DNA of 64,000 nucleotides from Deltaproteobacteria bacterium (GTDB taxonomy: Bacteria > Desulfobacterota > Syntrophobacteria > Syntrophobacterales > Syntrophobacteraceae), in NCBI GenBank assembly GCA_021780695.1, contig JAJXYD010000037.1, forward strand, positions 1-64,000, written 5' to 3'. Below are positions 8,493 through 17,053 of this stretch, one piece after another. Position 1 is the first letter of the stretch, and the number at the start of each line of letters is the position of its first letter. The notes beneath the pieces were generated by a model that made no database searches, had not been told where the DNA came from, and saw only the letters and a program-made list of their open reading frames with translations. A program made the translations under genes and the position numbers.

Positions 8493-8998
8493 AACTCGAT
8501 TTTGAAAAAATGCGAGTTAAGAGGGACACCCCTGCTATTTCTGCTATTCCTGCTATTCCTGTAAGCCATGAGCGGGCCGGAATTGAAAAAAATAGCAAAA
8601 ATAGCAGGAATAGCAGCCAGCCATTTTCAAACTCGATTTTTGACGGTCCCGAATGCAATGGTCGATGCCAGTCTTGCCGTGAGCCATGTGCGCCACGTAA
8701 TCCGGCAGAACAGGGCACCGTTGCCCGGCACCTGCCGTGTGTCACCTGCGGTCATCGGTCGGATTGTGGGCGGCTACTCGATGGCTCGGTCAGCTTCGCC
8801 GATCTCACGGTTTGCTCGGGCGACCCAGGCGAAGCGACCAGGGTGGCCTATCCTGACCAGGACGGTCAGGTTAAATGCACGGCTTGCTCACGGCTGGACA
8901 TGACCGGAAACACGGCTACGTGCCGTCTTACCGGCACGAAACTCGATGGGCTGTCATTGCTCCGAGTTTGTGGACAATTCAGCCCCAAAGAGCCTTAA
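8483..8998 (+). CDS. Cys-rich unknown protein overlapping the primase gene
   Basis: A 171-residue protein overlapping the primase stop by 10 bp. It has many Cys pairs: CNGRCQSCREPC, CVTCGHRSDCG, CTACSRLDM and a late C.L...LD..SLLRVC, which suggests two or more zinc sites. The N-terminal 50 residues are encoded by the CTGCTATTC repeats and the matching inverted arm, giving a low-complexity AISAIPAIP stretch. Small Cys-rich genes after DUF3987 primases are common in islands. Function unknown. Confidence 0.55.
   Translation: MFVKLDFEKMRVKRDTPAISAIPAIPVSHERAGIEKNSKNSRNSSQPFSNSIFDGPECNGRCQSCREPCAPRNPAEQGTVARHLPCVTCGHRSDCGRLLDGSVSFADLTVCSGDPGEATRVAYPDQDGQVKCTACSRLDMTGNTATCRLTGTKLDGLSLLRVCGQFSPKEP
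8532..8617. repeat. Direct repeats facing an inverted copy, large hairpin
   Basis: Three tandem units of CTGCTATTY (8532-8560) face an inverted arm of AATAGCAGG/AATAGCAAA units (8589-8617), with a spacer of about 28 nt. The arms are about 29 nt long with some six mismatches. The structure lies inside the start of the Cys-rich gene, just past the primase stop. It could be a single-strand priming site, a binding array, or simply repeat expansion. Confidence 0.55.
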
Positions 8999-9178
8999 AC
9001 GGCAAGGAGCCTGGGGCTGGGGTAGCGGAAACAACATAAAAACCCAATAAAATATTGCCGCCCATTGATGGAAAGGACACACACGGACAAATGATTGTGA
9101 TGCAACGACCGGCTACTCTTTTGGCTCTTTTTTTAGATTGCTGGTTTTTGCAAACACGTGAACGATTTAGGGGACGTT

Positions 9179-9430
9179 ATGTTCAATGATTGCGAACACT
9201 TCACCTGGATTGCGTACCCGCTTTGCACGCTGCGGGGAGTGGAATGTCTTGGGCGATGTCCCGAGTACGAGCAACCGACCACAAACATGACCAGGGCTAA
9301 GCCGCCTAATGTGGGCTGGCCTGTTCGCTGCCGCAAGTGCAAGAAAAAATTTACCCGCACCAGCAACCGACAAGTTGTTTGTCCCGAGTGCGCCACAAAA
9401 AGAACATCCCTACCTGCAAGGATGATGTGA
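9179..9430 (+). CDS. Small zinc-ribbon protein of the integrative element
   Basis: An 83-residue protein starting MFNDCEHF at ATG 9179, with AGGGGA five bases upstream; the GTG at 9158 lacks such a site. It has two CxxC knuckles (RCRKCKKKF and VCPECATKR) around TSNRQ. It is a paralogue of the 91-residue protein at 1034-1309, sharing the GWP.(K/R)CR.C...F...SNRQ..C.EC..KR core and the N-terminal DC.H. It is the last gene of the element before the right att site. Probably nucleic-acid binding; role unknown. Confidence 0.6.
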   Translation: MFNDCEHFTWIAYPLCTLRGVECLGRCPEYEQPTTNMTRAKPPNVGWPVRCRKCKKKFTRTSNRQVVCPECATKRTSLPARMM

Positions 9431-9907
9431 ACTATGCCCCATGAGTGAAAAGCCGCTTAAAAGCCCTTCTAGGCGTGCACACTCTGAGGCCCGTTTCTCG
9501 TAAAGTCGGCAACTTACGCGCTCCCATCAATTCTTAATCAACTCACCTGAATGATTCCGGCAACTTAGGCTCCTGAAAATATGAAGAAAGACATGGGCCA
9601 AGGGCAAACGTCGCTCCTGGGGAATCCTGGCAAGCCAAGGTGGGCGCGGTTGCCCCATGCCCGTGAACACATTATTCGCCAAAAAAAAACGGCGTTTAAC
9701 CGTGCAAAAAAACACGTTCCATTCGTGATGCCCTCTACACGGCCCTTTGAGCGCGTTTCGCCTCCAGGTGGTAAAACTTTTATGGGGGCGCAGAGAAAAC
9801 CGCCTGGGGGCCTTCCTGGCGCGTTGATAGTACAAACCGGCCGCTTCTATCGGGCCGGGTATGTTATTTTTGAATGCATAGGGTCTGTAGTAAACGTGTG
9901 AAAACCT
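9431..9907. other. Non-coding right end of the integrative element
   Basis: About 480 bp without a supported gene. Open frames exist on both strands but are Pro/Arg-rich and have no family-like motifs, and the longest minus-strand frame runs through the tRNA. This is the expected place for the attachment-site arm; the 26-bp arm repeat lies at its end. Confidence 0.45.
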
Positions 9908-9933
9908 AAAAGGTGGTACACGGGTGGTACACA
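9908..9933 (+). repeat. Right subterminal direct repeat, probable arm site
   Basis: The second copy of the 26-bp sequence seen at 2839-2864, again with two GGTGGTACAC decamers 11 bp apart. It lies 46 bp inside the right att core. After excision, the two copies would flank the joined attP core in the same orientation. Confidence 0.65.
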
Positions 9934-9979
9934 ATCGGAAAACTGTAAAATGTCTTCTATCTCCACTCCCACAAATCAT

Positions 9980-10037
9980 TGCCTGGGGCGGGAATCGAAC
10001 CCGCACGGGGGCAAGCCCCAAGGGATTTTAAGTCCCT
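9980..10037. repeat. Right att repeat within tRNA-Leu
   Basis: 58 bp identical to 2669-2726 and lying wholly inside the intact tRNA gene. This marks the junction between the element (left) and the original chromosome (right). Confidence 0.9.
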
Positions 10038-10064
10038 TGTGTCTACCTATTCCACCACCCAGGC
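9980..10064 (-). tRNA. tRNA-Leu (anticodon UAA)
   Basis: A complete 85-nt class II tRNA on the minus strand: acceptor GCCTGGG pairing with CCCAGGC plus discriminator A, an anticodon stem and loop GGGACTTAAAATCCC with anticodon TAA, a long variable arm and a T arm GCGGGTTCGATTCCCGC. CCA is not encoded. The 3' 58 nt are the right copy of the att core of the integrative element, so integration kept the tRNA intact. Confidence 0.97.
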
Positions 10065-10333
10065 CTAAAAGTCATTTCCATGGAGCGCGGTATTATCGGG
10101 GGGGGGAAGATACCCGGCCCTATCTCAAAAACTCTTTATCACATTTGATTGTTGCAGTCAAAGCCGCCAAACCGTCTAAGACTCTGTTAGGGCCTATTCC
10201 GCTCGGCTTCACTCCCTTGGAAAATTCGGCTCTGTAAAGAATTGATTCCAGTCGTTTGTCCTCGGGCTAAGCCTTTGATTCTTAGGCCTTGCATCTGCCG
10301 CTCAAGCCGCTGGACGGGGGGAAGTCAGCCCTA

Positions 10334-10526
10334 AATGTTGTTCATTTAACCTCGCGCAAAGACGCGAAAAAAGAGAGCAAAGAAACGCACTAGGAAAGGT
10401 TTCCAAATTCACCTGAGCGATCCCGGCTTGAATTAGCCCTCGAAGACCAGTCCGAAATCGCACTTTTTTGCGGGTTCAATTTTCGCGTCTTTGCGTGAGC
10501 CAAACAAACCTTAAGTCCACAGTGTT
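10334..10526. repeat. MITE-like repeat, copy A
   Basis: A roughly 193-bp sequence homologous to 29505-29704. It has imperfect terminal inverted repeats: CCTCGCGCAAAGACGCGAAA at 10350-10369, matched by the reverse complement of 10480-10500. The interior shares blocks such as CACCTGAGCGATCC and GAAAAAAGAGA with copy B. It has no coding capacity and ends 4 bp from the ubiD-family stop codon. It looks like a small non-autonomous transposable element. Confidence 0.7.
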
Positions 10527-10530
10527 AAAG

Positions 10531-12381
10531 TTAGCCCTTCGCCAGAAACTTCTCGATTCCCAGTTCCTTGGCCCTCTTTTCGACCCTCTTAACTGTTTCT
10601 GTATCCATTTCGATGTCGTTGGGCCAGGGGCGGGTGTGACCGTCTTCGACTCCCTTGGTTGTGGCGTCGATTACGATTCTGCCCTTGTCTTTTAAAATAT
10701 CTCTTGCCGGGTCGACATTATTGAACACTTTCCACAGAACCAGCGAATAATCCCGCAAATCTATCTTCGAATCGAGCAGGACGAAAATCGAAAAAGGCTC
10801 AAGGACCGCCTGTTTGAGAAGTTCTCCCGAGATTTGCTTGCCCGAAGTCTTTCCGTCTTTGTTAAAATTTATAAGCAGTAAGCGATTTTTTGCCACTATT
10901 GACGGAAGGTTAAAAGCGCCTAGAAGGCCGGATGCCTGGGCAAGGGCTTTGGCGATAACCTCCTTGCCGGGAACATCAATCGTTGGGCGCGGGGCTCTGG
11001 GGCCTTCTTCGGGAAGTCTCCTTGTGGCGTCGATGCCGATCTTGCTTCCAAAAAGCGGCTCGGGAGCGCTGTGGTCGAGGACATCGAGAATGCCTTGGCT
11101 GAGATAAATATCGCTTTCCAGGTCTATTTCATCCAGAATCGTCTCCAGCACCTTGCGGGGGGGGTGGAGTGCGACGTCTGCGTCAACGAGGGCTACGGCC
11201 TTTGTAAAGCTCATTTGTCCCTGGCTCCAGACCGCGCTCATAAGCCTTCGGGCGTGTCCGGGATATTCCTTCTCGGAGGCCATTACCACGATATTGTGGA
11301 AAACTCCTTCCCAGGGCATCCAAAAATCGCGCACCTCCGGGTGAATCGTTTGGAGCAGAGGCAGGAAGAGACGTTCCGTGGCCTTGGCCAGCCAGCAGTC
11401 TTCCATGGGGGGCCTACCTACAAGAGTGGCCGAGTAAATGGGGTTTTTTCGATGGGTGATTGCGGTTATGTGAAAGACCGGGTATTGGCCGACAAGCGAG
11501 TAATACCCCGTGTGGTCTCCAAAGGGTCCTTCCAGGCGCAGTTCGTCCGGGTCCACGTAGCCTTCCAGCACGAACTCGGCTTCCGCGGGAACCTCCATGT
11601 CTATGGTGACGCAACGGATCATTCTTACCGGGCTTTTGCGGATGAAGCCCGCGAGAAGCATCTCGTTCATGCCTTGGGGAAGAGGCGCCGTGGCGGCCCA
11701 GGTCACTGCCGGGTCGGTCCCGATTGCCACGGCAACCGGCATGCGTTTGCCCGCCTTTTTGTACTCCTGAAAATAATGCGAGCCGTCCTTATGTATGTGC
11801 CAGTGCATCCCGGTCGTGTTGCGGTCAAATACTTGGAGCCGGTACATACCCGCGTTTCGCCGTCCGGTTTCAAGACTGCGGGTGAAGACCACCGGAAGGG
11901 TTATAAAAGGGCCTCCGTCCTGCGGCCAGCACTTGAGCACCGGGAGGGTCGAAAGATCGATTTGCTCGCCCCTTAGTACCACTTCCTGGCAGGGGGCGGT
12001 AGAGGCCTTGCGGGGAAGGGATTTGAGGATGTCCATGCCCATCGGAACAAGGCTCATAAGGTCTCGAAGCGACTTCGGAGGACCCGTTCGCGTCAAGGCC
12101 CCGATCCTGCCGCCAAGCTCGTCCAAACAATCGGTTCCAAGAGCCATGCACATGCGGCGTTCGCTCCCAAACGCATTTGTTAGAACGGGAAAAGTCGACC
12201 CGGACACATTTTCGAAAAGAAGCGCTTTACCCCCTCCCGCCGCCTTGGAGGCAAGGTCGGTTATGCGCGATATTTCGAGTTCGCGGGAAACCGGAGCGCT
12301 TATTCGAAGCAGCTCTCCAGCCTTATCGAGCTCCGAGACGAATTCGCCGAGATTTTGGAATGCGGTTTTCATTTTAGGCAC
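10531..12381 (-). CDS. UbiD-family prenyl-FMN decarboxylase, MqnL-like candidate
   Basis: A 616-residue UbiD-type decarboxylase, which would use prenylated FMN to decarboxylate an aromatic acid. Family landmarks are the N-terminal ELEISRITDLASK, the MHWHIHKDGSHYFQEY region, LEGPFGDHTGYYS and the C-terminal IVIDATTKG. At this length and paired with a UbiA-type prenyltransferase, a menaquinone role (the MqnL step of the futalosine route) is more likely than ubiquinone synthesis in an anaerobe. The GTG start overlaps the stop of ubiA (TAGTG), with GGAAGG upstream, so the two are coupled. UbiX/MqnM and the early futalosine enzymes are not in the window. Confidence 0.85.
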   Translation of the reverse strand: MPKMKTAFQNLGEFVSELDKAGELLRISAPVSRELEISRITDLASKAAGGGKALLFENVSGSTFPVLTNAFGSERRMCMALGTDCLDELGGRIGALTRTGPPKSLRDLMSLVPMGMDILKSLPRKASTAPCQEVVLRGEQIDLSTLPVLKCWPQDGGPFITLPVVFTRSLETGRRNAGMYRLQVFDRNTTGMHWHIHKDGSHYFQEYKKAGKRMPVAVAIGTDPAVTWAATAPLPQGMNEMLLAGFIRKSPVRMIRCVTIDMEVPAEAEFVLEGYVDPDELRLEGPFGDHTGYYSLVGQYPVFHITAITHRKNPIYSATLVGRPPMEDCWLAKATERLFLPLLQTIHPEVRDFWMPWEGVFHNIVVMASEKEYPGHARRLMSAVWSQGQMSFTKAVALVDADVALHPPRKVLETILDEIDLESDIYLSQGILDVLDHSAPEPLFGSKIGIDATRRLPEEGPRAPRPTIDVPGKEVIAKALAQASGLLGAFNLPSIVAKNRLLLINFNKDGKTSGKQISGELLKQAVLEPFSIFVLLDSKIDLRDYSLVLWKVFNNVDPARDILKDKGRIVIDATTKGVEDGHTRPWPNDIEMDTETVKRVEKRAKELGIEKFLAKG

Positions 12382-12382
12382 A

Positions 12383-13240
12383 CTATGACCTTCCAGTCAG
12401 AATCCCAAGGAAGAGCAGGACCGATATCGCACTGTTTACATGGAAAAAGGCTATATTGACTTTATCGAGGCGGTCGGGACGCACCAGCTTGTGCTCGGTA
12501 AAGATCAGAATGCCTATAATAGAGAGAAAGACGAGATAAATACGGTCAAGATCGAATGCGAAATAAACCAGGAAAAGAAAGGCAAGTGTAAGGACGTGGA
12601 GCGCGGAGGAAAAAAGGAGCGCTCTGGACGCTCCCCAGCAGGCGGGCAGGGAAAACAGATTGTGTTGTCTGTCGAATTCGATGTCCTGACAGGCATAAAG
12701 GATGTCGAAGCCGGCTATATAGGTCATAAGCGCAAACGAGAGCAGAAAAATCCTCCAGTTGAGGCTGCCTGTGACCGCTACCCACACGGCAGCGGGCGCC
12801 AGGCCGATCGCAAAACCCAGCACCATATGGCAAAGGTGCGTGAACCTCTTTGTGTAGGAGTACAAAAGAAGGATCCCCAGGACCGGCAGAGACAGTATCA
12901 GGCAGAGGCGGCCCAGTAAAGCCGCTGTAGCTATAAAAACAACACCGGAAAACACTATGAAAAGCACCACCGAGAAGCGGTCAACCTGACCCGTTACATG
13001 GGGTCGATTTGCCGTGCGGGGGTTTAAACTGTCGTAGCGATGGTCGGCGAACCGGTTAAAACCCATAGCCGCAGACCTTGCCGAGGCCATGGCGATAATG
13101 ATGAGAAACACGATTTTAAAACCCACGGGGTGCTTTGTATCCGCGAGCAGCAGGGCCGCCAGCGCGAAAGGAAGGGCAAAAACCGTATGACTGAACTTTA
13201 TCAGCCTGCCGTACGTATGGATCTTGGATATAAGCGTCAT
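12383..13240 (-). CDS. UbiA-family aromatic prenyltransferase, MqnP-like candidate
   Basis: A 285-residue integral membrane prenyltransferase with about eight hydrophobic segments. The first Asp-rich motif is NRFADHRYD (about residues 62-70) and the second is CQDIEFDRQ (about 184-192); both bind the prenyl diphosphate through magnesium. It would attach a polyprenyl chain to an aromatic acid or naphthoate in quinone synthesis. It is translationally coupled to the downstream UbiD-family gene. Length matches 4-hydroxybenzoate/MqnP-type enzymes. Without the rest of the pathway, the quinone cannot be assigned with certainty. Confidence 0.85.
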   Translation of the reverse strand: MTLISKIHTYGRLIKFSHTVFALPFALAALLLADTKHPVGFKIVFLIIIAMASARSAAMGFNRFADHRYDSLNPRTANRPHVTGQVDRFSVVLFIVFSGVVFIATAALLGRLCLILSLPVLGILLLYSYTKRFTHLCHMVLGFAIGLAPAAVWVAVTGSLNWRIFLLSFALMTYIAGFDILYACQDIEFDRQHNLFSLPACWGASRALLFSSALHVLTLAFLFLVYFAFDLDRIYLVFLSIIGILIFTEHKLVRPDRLDKVNIAFFHVNSAISVLLFLGILTGRS

Positions 13241-13282
13241 CTACCTGCCCGGGTTGGTTAAAGTATCAGTTGAAGTATGTCA

Positions 13283-13972
13283 CTATACTATTTTCGGATA
13301 TTTTTTTCCATATCGGCGACTCACTTCCTCTGTGGCCGCATCGGTTTTCGACCTAAGAGATCGTGCCGCTTTGCCGGGATCCGCGCCGGCAATTATGGCG
13401 GATACGACGGCAACCCCGCTTGCTCCGGCCAAAATTACCTCGCCCGCATTCGTTTGATTTATGCCTCCTATACCCACCAGAGGAATCGCGACAGCGCGGC
13501 CGATAGCCTCCAAAAGCCCGAGCCCGGTAGCCGGCAGGGCATCGACCTTGGTGGAGGTGGCAAACACAGGCCCCACTCCCAGGTAGTCGGCCCCCTCGGC
13601 TTGAGCCTCCACGGCCTCTTCCAGGGTGGAGACCGAAACCCCGATGATCCTGCTCTCCCCAAGGATTCGACGCGCAAGAGCGCACGGCATGTCGGATTGT
13701 CCCAGATGAACGCCGTCGGCGCCGCAGGCCTGAGCAATATCGACCCTGTCGTTTACCAGGAAGGGAATTCCAAGTTTTGAAGTCGCCCGCCTAAGCGCTT
13801 CGCCCTGCTGCAAAAACTGCCTGGCCGTAGCCTCTTTTTCGCGGAGTTGGACTGCGGTAACTCCCCCCGCCACGCTTTGGTAAACGATCTCCTCAAGCGA
13901 TCGTCCACCCGCGAGACCCCTGTCCGTTACCAGGTATAGTCTTAAGTCGACTCCCGATCGGGTCTTTTTCAT
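13283..13972 (-). CDS. thiE: Thiamine-phosphate synthase
   Basis: A 229-residue TIM-barrel enzyme joining hydroxymethylpyrimidine diphosphate and thiazole phosphate to thiamine phosphate. Visible signatures: LYLVTDR at the first strand, [60 protein letters not shown] and LVGIGGIN. The length is usual for ThiE. Its ATG overlaps the thiM stop by 4 bp (ATGA), making a thiM-thiE operon for thiamine salvage. Confidence 0.95.
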   Translation of the reverse strand: MKKTRSGVDLRLYLVTDRGLAGGRSLEEIVYQSVAGGVTAVQLREKEATARQFLQQGEALRRATSKLGIPFLVNDRVDIAQACGADGVHLGQSDMPCALARRILGESRIIGVSVSTLEEAVEAQAEGADYLGVGPVFATSTKVDALPATGLGLLEAIGRAVAIPLVGIGGINQTNAGEVILAGASGVAVVSAIIAGADPGKAARSLRSKTDAATEEVSRRYGKKYPKIV

Positions 13973-14772
13973 AATAGAATAATCCGCATGAGCTCTTCGA
14001 TAGTTTGACTTTCCAGGGCGTAGAGTCTATCCAGAAGATTAATTTGAAAACTTCCCGGCCCCGGTCCGCCACGGGCCGCAATCTCCCCGGCGATCCCAAA
14101 GGTTGCAAGCGCGCCCGTTGCAGCCGCAAAAGCGTCCTCTTCAACCGCGCAGAAGGCTCCCGTAACGGCGCTCGCCCCGCAGCCGGTTCCTGTAACCCTG
14201 CTCATAAGTTCGTGCCCGTTTGAAATTACCGCCGTTTTCGCTCCGTCTGTTACAAAATCCTCGGCTCCGGTAACAGCCACCACGATTCCGTAGCTTTTCG
14301 CCAGTGCGATGGCAGCCTGCCGCGCCTCCCCCGACCCCGTTGCCGAATCGACCCCTTTTGTGTTCGCCTTGCCTCCCGCAAGTGCCAGGATTTCAGAGCC
14401 GTTTCCACGCAGCACCGCCGGCCGCGCCTCCTCAAGGAGTCGCAGAGCCGTTTGGGTCCTAAACCTTGTCGCACCCGCTCCGACAGGATCCAAAACGATT
14501 GGAATGGAGCGCCCTTTTGCGGCCCGGACCGCTGCAACCATCGATTCGATCCAGGTAGTGGAAAGAGTCCCGATATTTACCACCAGCGCGTTAGCCAGCC
14601 CAACCATCTCCTCGACTTCCTCCCTCGCGTGCGCCATTACCGGAGAGGCGCCAAGGGCCAGGAGCACATTGGCCGTAAAGTTCATGACAACGTAATTGGT
14701 GATGTTGTGAACCAGGGGATGAACCCTCCGGATCTTTTCCATATTGGTGCAAACATCTTCGAGGATTTTCAA
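13969..14772 (-). CDS. thiM: Hydroxyethylthiazole kinase
   Basis: A 267-residue kinase of the ribokinase-like fold that phosphorylates 4-methyl-5-hydroxyethylthiazole for thiamine salvage. Motifs: [71 protein letters not shown] and the catalytic-end motif [16 protein letters not shown]. The start is TTG 14772 with GGGGGGT upstream; this leaves a normal N-terminus. I looked for a TPP riboswitch in the leader and did not see its CUGAGA and CCUUGAACCUG-type elements. Confidence 0.93.
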   Translation of the reverse strand: MKILEDVCTNMEKIRRVHPLVHNITNYVVMNFTANVLLALGASPVMAHAREEVEEMVGLANALVVNIGTLSTTWIESMVAAVRAAKGRSIPIVLDPVGAGATRFRTQTALRLLEEARPAVLRGNGSEILALAGGKANTKGVDSATGSGEARQAAIALAKSYGIVVAVTGAEDFVTDGAKTAVISNGHELMSRVTGTGCGASAVTGAFCAVEEDAFAAATGALATFGIAGEIAARGGPGPGSFQINLLDRLYALESQTIEELMRIILL

Positions 14773-15182
14773 TTTTTACCCCCCATCTCGCGCCCGGCTT
14801 TCCCTTGATCTCTCTTGCCGGGCAGCTTGCCAAAATTTCATTATGCAGCATCACAAAGGCGCGTGCAAGGGGCCGCGACCGGAGGTCGCAGGGGAAATTT
14901 TATCTCCTTGCCCAAAAAATACGCCCCCAACACACTACAATTCCACCTCCTTTGCTCCCTGTTCGGTTTTTCCCCTTGCTTTCTCCACCCTGCAATTCCT
15001 CCCGGGGTACCCTTTTTTATTGAAGCTTTCGATTCTCTCTGCCGATAACTCCTATGATGTCTATGGTTGCAGAAAAAAGATTTTTGCGTTCAAAAAGGCC
15101 GCCGATAAGAGCCAAATAAAGCCAGATGGGTTTTTAGGTTTTGTAAATATGTGGAAATCATTTTAAAAAAGGGGAATAGACC
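14773..15182. other. Divergent intergenic region, thiM and chemoreceptor promoters
   Basis: A 410-bp gap between genes on opposite strands. It contains a GCGACC-GGA-GGTCGC hairpin near 14876 in the thiM leader, two GCCGATAA elements (15041 and 15101) on the plus strand, and an AAAAAGGGGAATAG ribosome-binding region before the chemoreceptor start. No gene is supported. Confidence 0.5.
15021..15048 (+). promoter_or_regulatory. Sigma-28 (FliA)-type promoter
   Basis: TGAAGCTT (15021-15028) resembles the sigma-28 -35 consensus TAAAGTTT at six of eight positions. After 12 bp it is followed by a perfect -10 element GCCGATAA (15041-15048). A second perfect GCCGATAA lies at 15101 without a good -35. 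It lies about 135 bp before a chemoreceptor gene, a usual member of the flagellar late regulon. Confidence 0.6.
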
Positions 15183-16850
15183 ATGAACGTGCTTAAGGAT
15201 GTCAAAATTGGAAAAAGGCTCCGCTTCAGCTATGAAATAATTTTTGTGCTGATGATAGGGATGATAATTGCCGCGATTTGGGGGATGAACTCAATCAATA
15301 ACCTCAGAATTTCGACTGTCAATGAAGCTCACAAAGCGTCCTTGACCGCTGACGTTAACAGTAACCTCCGTGATGTGTTCAGCGCGATCGGCTCCATAAT
15401 GTTGTATAGCGATATGGCAAAGAAAAAGGAAATAGAAAATAGTATCGGTCCGATGAGACAAAAATATGAAAATAGCTTGGGAAAACTTAAAAAATTGTTG
15501 GTAACCCGGCAAGATCATCAAACAATGGATAACTTCGAACGGGCACTTCTTAGTGCAAAAGATGCCGACAATGAAGTAATGCAACTTTCCTTGGCGGGAA
15601 AAGATTCTCAGGCAATAAGCGTATACACCGGTCAATCCATTAAGGAACTTTCTAAAATCATGGAATCTTTAAAAGCCATGGGTGATCTTCGGAAAAAAGA
15701 AATGAGCATTATAGAAAAAAAGGCCGATTCAGTATACTCAAGAATCCGAGTATTGCTCATTGGAATTGGAATCCTCGCCTTGATGTTGACTATCCTTCTG
15801 TGGTTGGCTATTTCACGCAGTATAGTTAATCCTGTATATAAAGGTGTGTCTTTTGCCAAGTCAATGGCTGAAGGGGATATGACTCAGACTCTTGATGTTG
15901 CGCAAAAGGATGAAGTGGGCGAACTTTCAAATGCGCTCAATGAAATGCGCGAGCACATGCACGACATGGTCGTCGATATAAACAGCGGGGTGCAACTGCT
16001 TGCGTCTTCCTCCACCGAACTTTCCGCAATTTCAGGGCAAATGGCCTCGGGCACAAAAGATATATCCGAAAGAGCCCGCACCGTGGCAGCGGCGGCCGAG
16101 GAATCGAGTATCAACACAAACTCGGTTGCCGACAGCATGCAACAGGCCACAAACAACTTGACCTCGGTTGCCGGGGCTACCGAGCAACTTAGCGCCACTA
16201 TCGGGGAGATTGCCTCAAATTCGGAGAAGGCCAGAGCCATCAGCGGGGACGCTACCGCTCAAGCGCGCGCAATAACAAATATGATGAAAGAGCTTGGCAG
16301 AGGGGCGCAGGAAATCGGTCAGGTTACCGAAACCATTACCAGTATTTCGGCCCAGACCAACCTCCTGGCTTTGAACGCAACCATCGAGGCCGCCCGAGCC
16401 GGGGCCGCGGGCAAAGGTTTTGCCGTTGTAGCCAATGAAATAAAGGAGCTTGCCCAACAGACCGCTTCGGCTACCGAAGACATTAAGAGCAAGATTGCTT
16501 CCATCCAGGCGTCTACCGGCAGCGCCGTCGAAGATATCGAGCAGATAGCCCAGGTTATAAACGAAGTTAGCGAAATTGTCTCAAGCATCGCCGTTGCTAT
16601 CGAAGAACAGGCTGTGGTTACTAAAGACGTAGCCTCTAATATCGCCGAAGCCTCGTCGAGCGTGAAGGAATCAAACGAGCGTATAAGCCAGACGGCTACG
16701 GTGTCCCAATCGATAGCCTCAGACATTGCCACGGTAAACGAGACCATCACTCAAATAAGCAGTGACGGCCAGAATGTCCAGGCGAGCGCGCTCGAGCTCT
16801 CAAGGCTTTCAGAACAACTAAACTCTCTTGTGGGCAGGTTCAGGGTTTAG
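15183..16850 (+). CDS. Methyl-accepting chemotaxis protein with 4HB sensor
   Basis: A 555-residue transmembrane chemoreceptor. TM1 is near residues 18-36, a periplasmic four-helix-bundle type sensor spans about 40-185, and TM2 is near 190-212. A HAMP domain ([20 protein letters not shown]) follows and then a long cytoplasmic coiled coil. The signalling hairpin tip is [20 protein letters not shown], with [17 protein letters not shown] after it. Typical methylation-helix sequences (Glu/Gln pairs among Ala/Ser) flank the tip. The ligand is unknown. It is preceded by a sigma-28-type promoter, consistent with motility-linked expression. Confidence 0.93.
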   Translation: MNVLKDVKIGKRLRFSYEIIFVLMIGMIIAAIWGMNSINNLRISTVNEAHKASLTADVNSNLRDVFSAIGSIMLYSDMAKKKEIENSIGPMRQKYENSLGKLKKLLVTRQDHQTMDNFERALLSAKDADNEVMQLSLAGKDSQAISVYTGQSIKELSKIMESLKAMGDLRKKEMSIIEKKADSVYSRIRVLLIGIGILALMLTILLWLAISRSIVNPVYKGVSFAKSMAEGDMTQTLDVAQKDEVGELSNALNEMREHMHDMVVDINSGVQLLASSSTELSAISGQMASGTKDISERARTVAAAAEESSINTNSVADSMQQATNNLTSVAGATEQLSATIGEIASNSEKARAISGDATAQARAITNMMKELGRGAQEIGQVTETITSISAQTNLLALNATIEAARAGAAGKGFAVVANEIKELAQQTASATEDIKSKIASIQASTGSAVEDIEQIAQVINEVSEIVSSIAVAIEEQAVVTKDVASNIAEASSSVKESNERISQTATVSQSIASDIATVNETITQISSDGQNVQASALELSRLSEQLNSLVGRFRV

Positions 16851-17053
16851 CCCGAAGAGAGGAGAGCCGTAAGGATTTTGATAGAAATATCAATTTATTT
16901 TAACTATTGAAAATAACGTCGGAATAAACCATGCTACGCCTCGTTCCGCCAGACGCGGTTGAGACTTCGGGAAAAAGGACGACGGCTAAGTTTGCCATCC
17001 CGGCAATGCTCCTGCCGGGCTCGAGGATCCTGAAAAGCAGTTGAGGGGGAAAA

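Larger units (their letters stand above)
2669..9979. mobile_element. Integrative element in tRNA-Leu(UAA), satellite-like
   Basis: A 7.3-kb element bounded by 58-bp identical direct repeats at 2669-2726 and 9980-10037. The right copy is the 3' part of the intact tRNA-Leu gene and the left copy is the displaced tRNA end. Contents in order: tyrosine integrase, hicB, hicA, an unknown gene, iteron-like repeats, an AlpA-like small DNA-binding protein, a primase/DUF3987 replication protein, a Cys-rich protein and a small zinc-ribbon protein. There are no capsid, tail, relaxase or conjugation genes. The int-alpA-primase set at this size is that of phage satellites (PICI-like) or integrative plasmids. 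All genes are on the plus strand. Confidence 0.85.

Noticed and set aside
2669..9979. Prophage
   Set aside because: There are no capsid, portal, terminase, tail or lysis genes; the content is that of a satellite or integrative plasmid.
9527..10021. Minus-strand open frame of 164 codons
   Set aside because: It starts inside the tRNA-Leu gene, has Arg/Pro-rich composition and no ribosome-binding site.
11071..11976. Plus-strand frame of 301 codons opposite the ubiD-family gene
   Set aside because: Shadow of a well-supported minus-strand gene.
14773..14960. TPP riboswitch in the thiM-thiE leader
   Set aside because: Expected in such a place, but neither the CUGAGA core nor the ACCUGAUCUGGAUAAUGCC-like arm is present on the minus strand.
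16851..17053. c-di-GMP (GEMM) riboswitch before the second chemoreceptor
   Set aside because: Such receptors often have one, but the conserved GGGACGCAAAGCC-type core is missing; only a CCCGGCA/TGCCGGG hairpin is seen.
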